Positions 57,676 to 64,000 of a stretch of DNA of 64,000 nucleotides are shown piece by piece (the stretch's first letter is position 1; every line of letters begins with the position of its first letter). The translations under genes and the position numbers were made by a program. The notes below the pieces were generated by a model. It worked only from the letters and a program-made list of their open reading frames with translations, was not told where the DNA came from and did no database searches. Origin of the DNA: Stenocarpella maydis (lineage: Eukaryota; Ascomycota; Sordariomycetes; Diaporthales; Diaporthaceae); NCBI GenBank assembly GCA_002270565.1, contig NQMI01000012.1, positions 546,411-610,410 of the forward strand. The letters run 5' to 3'.

Positions 57676-59868
57676 GATTTAGTCGAAGCACTCATACGGA
57701 GAACCGAGGTCATAACCGAGCAATGGCGGCGTGGGCTGCAGTGATGGGCAACAGGGGCAGAAAGCACAACAGAACGAGGCACTTGTCCAGACGGCAAGAC
57801 TGATATCATATCATACAAGGGTGGTGGACCGAACACTAGGGATATCATAACAACCAAGCGGTATAATCATGTTCCCCGACGGTATTACCCCGGCAGGAGA
57901 CATGCGCTGAAGAACAGGGCAATGTGGAAAGAGGAAGAGGCCAGGGAAGATGGGACGGGAGGACCTGGGAGTATTGAGAGGGGCTAAGAAATAAATTGGG
58001 ATGGTACATGAGTACTCAACACAGAATGGGTTGGGCCATAACAAGAAACCACTGACCTTCCACAAGGTGGGAATAAATCCACGTCGGCAGGTAGGGGACC
58101 CAGAGCAGCAGCCGAATCAACTTGGAGTCAATGCAGGCCTTCTGCAAGCCGTGCAGCAGCAACAGATGACAGACACGGAGACAGAGGAGGACAGGGCCGT
58201 GGAGCTACCAGACTGTTGGGCCGGCTGTGTGGAGAAGAGGCCGGTGCATACGTGCACGACGCGTCCAGTACGATGGTGGAGGGCCACTGGAAAGCCGTCC
58301 CCGTATGGGATAAGTGGTGAGTGGTCGAGGTGGACGAGGATGGGGACAACGGGGCAGTCCCTCTCTGGCGCGATCAAGCAGCAGTATTGTGGGATATGCT
58401 GCTGTATGAGACGGCCTCTTCTTCCGGAAGCACAGGAACAAAAGAGCAGCAGCAATTGGAAGTAGAACTCAACACAAGCAACCGCAGGCAAGAGGTGAGG
58501 CGATGTGGGACACGATGGGCAGCAGCGAAGGCAAGGTTAGTCGACAGTGTAGGGCCAGGCGTGCAGTCTGGTCTCGTGAGGAGAGAGACGTAGACAGAAA
58601 GTTGGGATTGGCTTCTTGTGGCCCCGAGGGGGTTTGGCTCGGGGAGGTCCAGGCTCGCCCACATTAGTTAGTCTGGGAACGGTATGTCGTGGCTCGAATG
58701 CGGGCCTACAGAAATTTGCGACTCTCATGCAGCATCCAGGTCGTGACTTGCAGATGTCCAATAAGACAAAATCCCCGTCAAGACTTTAGGCTTTCGAGCG
58801 GGCCCAATGTCACCTTTTCCTCACACCGGGGAAACCAAGCTGCGTCTTTCAACCCGTCCGCCACCCCACCAGGCAATCAGAAAGGGAGAAAGACCATTGG
58901 CATTGCGGCCGGTCAGACAGCAGGCCTAGTGATGCTCAGACTGGCGAGGTTGGTTCGAAGGCCCGGCGGAAGAGGAGGCGAGAGTGTCGATGACTGATCA
59001 TGTGAGTGAGGAAGTGAGGAATCATTAATCACTCCGAGACTCAGGGATGGGGAGACTTTGGGGAGACGTCCGAACCCCTGACTAGACACACACGTCGAGA
59101 CCCTTCAAAGCTCGGCAGCGTCCGCTTAGAACGGTTCAGAGTAAAAGAACATGAAGGCTCTCTGTGCGGCTCGCCCTGGCTGGCTAGCCTGCAGCCAGCC
59201 TGTCTCTCGGCTGCGGCAGCCATCATCAAACACACCGCCGTCTCAATGTGGTACAGGCTGCGGCCGCATGACGGGCCATTGCCTTCTCCCTCGCGCATGT
59301 CCCCGCTGGCGTGCCTGTGGTGCGGAGCAAACGGAGCTCTTCAGAGCCTGCTGCTGCTGCTCTCCAGAGCCGCATTAAAGGAATGGCTGGGCTGGTGGGC
59401 GGGCCTGCTGTTGGCGCGAGTCCCAAACTGGGGAGGCGCCGCTGCACTGAAGTCACTTTCCCCCCTCTGGGGAAGATCTGCGCCGGGAATTTCACGAGCG
59501 ACGGTCGATAAAAGACGGAGGTTCGAAGCAGGCCTCAACAGTACTTCTGCGGCTCGCTGGCATGAATCCGTAGCAATGTATCCTGATGAGTACTTGTTGT
59601 TCGTTGCGTCGCTGGATTCGGATGGTGAACGTGCAGGTGGAGGAGGCTTTGGATGGAGATACCCAGGCAGATTGTGGGGAAGAGGTCGAGTTGACCTGGA
59701 GTTTCTCTACGGAAGCACCCCAGCCGTGCCCCTAGCCACTCCTTATCTTATCGCACGCTCCAGAAATTCTTTCTGGATGACCTCACCCTCACTTGCCCTC
59801 TTCGAATTGGCTTTGTGACCGAGGCAACTACACTTCATCCTTCTCACTGGCAATGTCCTGACTTTGAG
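57676..59868. other. Intergenic between divergent genes, no gene supported
   Basis: About 2.2 kb upstream of both the CxxC protein gene (-) and MTG2 (+). Frames such as plus 58001-58465 and plus 59246-59818 lack domains. The latter runs into the MTG2 leader and is not in the MTG2 frame. Probable promoters at both ends. Confidence 0.4.
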
Positions 59869-61575
59869 ATGGCTCCGAGGTACTCAGGCGGAGCACCGCA
59901 TTTCTTGCCCTTCCTGTACCCGACGTTGTTCCTGAGCAAGGCCCCAGGAGCTCCTCGTCTGGCCGCCACTGCAGTGCAAGTCCGACACCACATAGCCGAG
60001 CCTGCGTCGGGTGAGCCAACACCCTCCAGGCTTGACCCACGGCCTGACGACTACTACGTTACAAATTTTGCCGACAAAGCAAAGCTCAACATCTACGCCG
60101 GCGCAGGCGGTGGCGGTTGTATAAGTTTTGCCCGCGAGGCCTATCTGCCTGATGGCCCGCCCAATGGCGGTGACGGAGGCCACGGCGGCAACGTCTATAT
60201 CCAAGCAGTCCACGGAGAGACTTCGCTGCACAAGCTAGCCCGGAGGAGATTCATCAGGGCGACGAGAGGGACAAATGGCCAAGGGAGCAACAAGGCAGGA
60301 AAGCGTGGCGAGGATGTCATTATCACCGTACCCGTGGGCACCGTAGTGCGTGAGCTCAGCCGCGAGGACCCCGAGGCAGAAGAGCAGTTACGCCGGCGGT
60401 TATACAAGGTGCGAAAGTCCCTGCCGAAGCCAGAGGATGAAAGCCCTGAGGGGTGGGCCGAGAGACGTCCTGAGGAGCCGGAATACGACAACCCGGAACT
60501 GGAGAAATGGATCCTGTACCCCGGCATATCGTCGTCGGAGAAAAAGAAAATATTCGTCCCCGACCTCCCCACCCGGGATAAGCTCTTTGCCCAGCCTCCA
60601 GCTCCGATCAAGATGGACCTGTCCAAGCCCATGGCACGTCCTATCCTTCTCGCGGCCGGCGCCCTCGGCGGGCTGGGAAACCCCCACTTTGCCTCGCGAG
60701 AACGGCCGCGGCCGCTATTCGCCACAAAGGGCGACAAGGCCATATCGATGCAGATAGAGCTGGAACTGAAGCTCCTCGCCGACGTCGGGCTGGTCGGCCT
60801 CCCTAACGCTGGCAAGAGCACACTTTTGCGCTCCTTGACCAACAGCCGGGCCAGGGTAGGAGCCTGGGCCTTCACAACCCTACAGCCAAACATCGGCACC
60901 GTGGTTTTGGACAACCACCGTGGCAAGCCCCTGGTCAAAAGCTACCACCGCCAGGACGTCCAAGACAGTTGGGATGGTGACACCGAAGTTGTTCAGAGGA
61001 CTAGGTTTACCATCGCAGATATCCCCGGTCTGGTCGAGGGTGCCCACCTAGACAAAGGCCTGGGCATCGAATTCCTGCGGCACGTGGAGAGGGCCGGCGT
61101 CCTCGCTTTCGTGATCGACCTGAGCGCTGGCAATGCAGTGAAAGCGTTGAAAGCGCTGTGGACAGAGGTCGGACTGTACGCTCAGATGCGCGAGGAAGAA
61201 GAACAAGACAGGGAACGAGAGGCGAGGATCGAGCAGGGCCTCAGCCCGGAGGCTGAAGACGAGGAACCATCACCGTGGGGCCAGGATTGGCCTATCCACT
61301 CGGAGTACCCTAGTGCCCCGGCGAAACAGACTGGCCTGAACATTGCGGGTAAGCCGTGGTTCGTCATCGCAACCAAGGGCGACCTGCCGGGTACCCAGGA
61401 GAATTTCAAAGAATTGCGGGAGTACCTGACAAGGGTTACTGGAGGCAACGACCCCCATCCAAGTGGTATTCATGGCGCTTGGATCAAGGATTGCGCCGCG
61501 ATCCCGGTCAGTGCACTCAAGGGGCAGGGTGTCGATCGTATTATCCACTGGACAGTTGGATTGCTGGATGGGTGA
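59869..61575 (+). CDS. MTG2: Mitochondrial Obg-family GTPase (MTG2)
   Basis: Single exon of 569 codons from the ATG at 59869 (568 aa). An in-frame upstream GTG is not used. The N-terminus (MAPRYSGG, LFLSKAPGAPRLAATAVQVRHH) is basic/hydrophobic and fits a mitochondrial presequence. The Obg fold follows with glycine-rich segments (IYAGAGGGGCISFAREAYLPDGPPNGGDGG and further GG repeats), interrupted by a fungal insertion of about 110 residues (around 165-265, Glu/Pro/Arg-rich). The G domain has G1 GLPNAGKST (K316), switch text PNIGTV, G3 DIPGLVEGAH (D384), G4 TKGD (502-505) and G5 VSALKGQG. Known role: assembly of the mitochondrial large ribosomal subunit. An acidic insert (EEEEQDREREARIEQG) lies between G3 and G4. 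Confidence 0.94.
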   Translation: MAPRYSGGAPHFLPFLYPTLFLSKAPGAPRLAATAVQVRHHIAEPASGEPTPSRLDPRPDDYYVTNFADKAKLNIYAGAGGGGCISFAREAYLPDGPPNGGDGGHGGNVYIQAVHGETSLHKLARRRFIRATRGTNGQGSNKAGKRGEDVIITVPVGTVVRELSREDPEAEEQLRRRLYKVRKSLPKPEDESPEGWAERRPEEPEYDNPELEKWILYPGISSSEKKKIFVPDLPTRDKLFAQPPAPIKMDLSKPMARPILLAAGALGGLGNPHFASRERPRPLFATKGDKAISMQIELELKLLADVGLVGLPNAGKSTLLRSLTNSRARVGAWAFTTLQPNIGTVVLDNHRGKPLVKSYHRQDVQDSWDGDTEVVQRTRFTIADIPGLVEGAHLDKGLGIEFLRHVERAGVLAFVIDLSAGNAVKALKALWTEVGLYAQMREEEEQDREREARIEQGLSPEAEDEEPSPWGQDWPIHSEYPSAPAKQTGLNIAGKPWFVIATKGDLPGTQENFKELREYLTRVTGGNDPHPSGIHGAWIKDCAAIPVSALKGQGVDRIIHWTVGLLDG

Positions 61576-62003
61576 GAGGATTCAGCACACTGATTGCTGT
61601 CACCACGGACAACTAATAATGAACAATGTGAGCATATATGCCAATACTGGTACATGATACATACATGCATAGTTCCTCGTCATTTGCATGTGGTTTAATC
61701 AGCAGGGTCTTGACTGAGTAGTTCCAGAGAGTGTATGCAACGCTATTTGTGGTGGTCACTGCTTTACATTACCATCAGACAGTAGTATTTTACTAGCACC
61801 CACAGTAGTGAGTCCAGAGCTCATGGCGTGGGTCTATAAAAAGACCGTGCAGCTATCAGCACCCCACCCCCACGCTCTGTCGAGCTCCACCCCAAAGTTC
61901 TCAATCGCATTTGTTCAAATTTCTCGTCGCAAACTTCCTGCCCGGACTCGATCGCCCCGCTCTTCTCACACAGCAGCCATTTCCACGAACCAGTCACGAC
62001 GAA
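61576..62003. promoter_or_regulatory. NCL1 promoter with TATA box
   Basis: Contains GGTCTATAAAAAGACC at 61831-61846: a TATA box flanked by a short inverted repeat (GGTCT / AGACC), about 160 bp before the NCL1 start. A pyrimidine-rich leader follows. No gene seen. Confidence 0.55.
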
Positions 62004-64000
62004 ATGGCAAAATTCAAGGTAATCTCAATTCAGCTAACCAAACCATTTCTACACCCACATTTTCTGACTTTTGCAGGGCCGCGGAGGCAGAGGCGGAGGC
62101 AGAGGCGGCGGTAGAGGTGGTGGCCGTGGTGGTGGCAAGCGGGAGAACCGTGAAAACCGTTACCGCCCAGACATCACCAAGGAACACGAGAAGATGGAGA
62201 ACTACTACAACGAGTTGCTCGAGCTGAAAGATGAGGAGAAGGCGCAGTTCTGGGACGCACTCCGTCGGGAGCTGCCTAACAGCTTCAGATTCTGCGGCTC
62301 GAAGGGGTAGGTACCATCGCATAGCCATTTCTAGTGCGCAACAAGACTGACGTGATCGTCCTGCAGGCATGCGCTCACCGTCAAGCGACTCCTCGAAAAA
62401 CGATATGTCCCCGAGATCGTCGAGATGACAAACTACGACGGCATGCCAGTCGAGGCTCCCCAGCCTGTGCCCTGGTACCCCGACAATCTGGCATGGTGGA
62501 TGACGACTCCCAAGAATGTCATTCGCCGCTACCCGCCATTCGCAAAGTTCCAGAAGTTCCTAGTGTCGGAGACCAGTGTTGGAAATATCAGTCGCCAGGA
62601 GGTCGTCAGCATGATCCCTCCGCTGCTCCTGGACGTCAAGCCCGGCCATGTCGTTCTTGATCTATGCGCTGCCCCTGGAAGCAAGGCCGCTCAGCTTCTG
62701 GAGATGATCCACCAGGGAGAAGAGGGCCGTATACTCAAGGCCTTGCAGATCCACGCGAACGAGGATGGCCGCGAGGTTCCCGCATACCCCGGCCTCGACG
62801 CCGTCGATATGGAAGTCGATCCGAAAGATGACGGACGTGCTACCGGCCTCCTGATCGCAAACGACATGGACTACAAGCGCAGCCACCTTTTGATCCACCA
62901 GCTGAAGCGTCTCTCCTCGCCCAACATGATCGTTACCAACCACGACGCAACGTTGTTTCCCTCGCTGCAGCTTCCACCTAAAGATTCTACACAGGTTCAA
63001 TACCTCAAGTTCGATCGCATCCTGGCTGATGTGCCCTGCTCTGGAGATGGCACATTGCGGAAGAATGTCAACCTCTGGAAGGACTGGATCCCTGGAAATG
63101 CCCTGGGCCTGCATCAGACTCAGGTGAGGATCCTCGTCCGTGCCCTGCAGATGCTCAAGCCTGGCGGCAGGGTTGTCTACTCGACCTGCAGCATGAACCC
63201 TGTCGAGAACGAGTCCGTCATTGCGGCGGCTATTGAGCGCTGTGGCCACGAGAACGTCGAGATTCTGGACTGCAGCAACGAGCTCCCTGGTCTGCAGCGT
63301 GTGCCCGGAATGACGAAATGGAAAGTGATGGACAAGGCCGGCCGCATATGGAACGACTGGAAGGAGGTTGAAGAATGGGTTGAGAAAGAGAGCAAGGACG
63401 GTCTCATTCCTGGGAAGCTGGTGCCAACTATGTTCCCACGCAGACAGGACGAGGACACTCCCGCAGTTCCGTTGGAGAAGTGTATCAGGGTGTATGCGCA
63501 CCAGCAGGACACCGGAGGATTCTTCATCACCGCATTGCACAAGAAGAAGGAGTTCAAGGCCAAGCCTGAGAATTGGATGTTAGCAAGCAAGACGTCAGAC
63601 TCAGCTGTGGCCCAAGAAAGCGAGCCGCAACCAGAGGATGGCGCAGCAGCGGCAGCCGCCCTCGTCAAGGCTGAGGAGGAGGGGGCCACTGTACGCAAGG
63701 CCGAGTCTGCGCAGCCTGCAGATACGAATACGGAGGAGGATGTGGACATCAAGACCGAAGGGCATGTGCACCTCAGCGCTGGGGAGAGCAGCCCCTTGAA
63801 GCGGGCCCATCCAGATGACGGCGACGCACAGCCCGAGGCGAAGCGTCAACAAACAGAATCTGCACAAGCGCAGTCGGACGTGCCACCTACGGGCTACTAC
63901 GACGGCGAGAAGGAGGAGCAGCCTCCTGTCGAGCACAAAGATACGGCCGAGCAGCACAAGCAGGAGAATGGCGACGCAACTCGGCAGAAAGAACAGACCA
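62004..64000 (+). CDS. NCL1: tRNA (cytosine-5) methyltransferase NCL1 (NSUN2-like), 3' end missing
   Basis: Exons 62004-62018, 62077-62306 and 62367 to the window end (626 codons visible, no stop). The first exon is only five codons (MAKFK). Exon 2 opens with an RGG box (GRGGRGGGRGGGRGG...), then YRPDITKEHEKMENYYNEL and PNSFRFCGSKG. Exon 3 has HALTVKRLLEKRY, the insertion before the catalytic core, motif I VLDLCAAPGSKAAQ for SAM, DVPCSGDGTLRKN with the release Cys C306, and YSTCSMNP with the catalytic nucleophile C356. A GGFFITAL strand follows. The Ala/Glu-rich tail after residue 480 leads off the window. Family role: m5C at several tRNA positions in the nucleus. Splice phases are consistent. 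Confidence 0.95.

Noticed and set aside
1..64000. tRNA, 5S rRNA, CRISPR or prokaryotic-style operon features
   Set aside because: Scanned for the conserved GGTTCGAA-type arm and for regularly spaced direct repeats; none found in a convincing context, and spliced genes show this is fungal nuclear DNA.

Overview
The window is nuclear DNA of a filamentous ascomycete, most likely a Sordariomycete. Protein-coding genes are interrupted by short introns of roughly 50-200 bp with GT/AG borders and CT(A/G)A(C/T) branch sites. Several families are typical of Pezizomycotina: a fungal rhodopsin-domain protein, an eglC-type GH17 glucanase, DUF3433, a NACHT remnant and a CorA-like protein. There is no operon structure. 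I resolved exon borders by hand for most genes, and the summed exons give exact open frames.

Layout. 0.9-3.2 kb: TM9/EMP70 endomembrane protein (+). 3.2-9.5 kb: AT-richer accessory stretch with a fold-back (MITE-like) element, a CorA-like membrane protein (-), a small type I membrane protein (+) and a second repeat-rich palindromic element. 9.6-11.3 kb: group II aromatic amino acid decarboxylase (+). 12.5-14.5 kb: protein with a PD-(D/E)XK nuclease-like signature (+), followed at 14.9-15.8 kb by a broken NACHT-type gene. 16.2-16.9 kb: small Arg/Asp-rich membrane protein (-). 18.1-23.0 kb: lysophospholipase NTE1 (-). 24.9-29.9 kb: ABCC-type ABC transporter (+). 30.5-32.1 kb: GPI-anchored GH17 beta-1,3-glucanase (-). 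33.5-35.0 kb: monocarboxylate-type MFS transporter (-). 35.5-37.7 kb: protein with a lectin/propeller-like N-terminus and a PI-PLC X domain (-). 38.6-39.6 kb: pyridoxamine-phosphate-oxidase-like protein (+). 40.5-42.3 kb: multiply frameshifted DUF3433 pseudogene, followed by a largely gene-free stretch to 48.3 kb that holds one weak two-exon candidate. 48.3-50.0 kb: rhodopsin-domain membrane protein (+). 52.2-53.2 kb: RNA polymerase subunit RPB5 (-), divergent from BFR1 (+, 53.7-55.5 kb). 56.8-57.7 kb: conserved fungal CxxC protein (-). 59.9-61.6 kb: mitochondrial Obg GTPase MTG2 (+). 62.0 kb to the end: tRNA m5C methyltransferase NCL1 (+, cut by the window edge).

The genes do not form one pathway. 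Housekeeping genes (TM9, NTE1, RPB5, BFR1, MTG2, NCL1) alternate with accessory stretches (3.2-16 kb and 39.6-48.3 kb) that hold transposon-like fold-backs, decayed genes and lineage-specific membrane proteins. The most unusual items are the PD-(D/E)XK-like protein beside the NACHT remnant, the two fold-back repeats, the PI-PLC with an apparent N-terminal propeller, and the DUF3433 relic. I saw no tRNA, rRNA or CRISPR.
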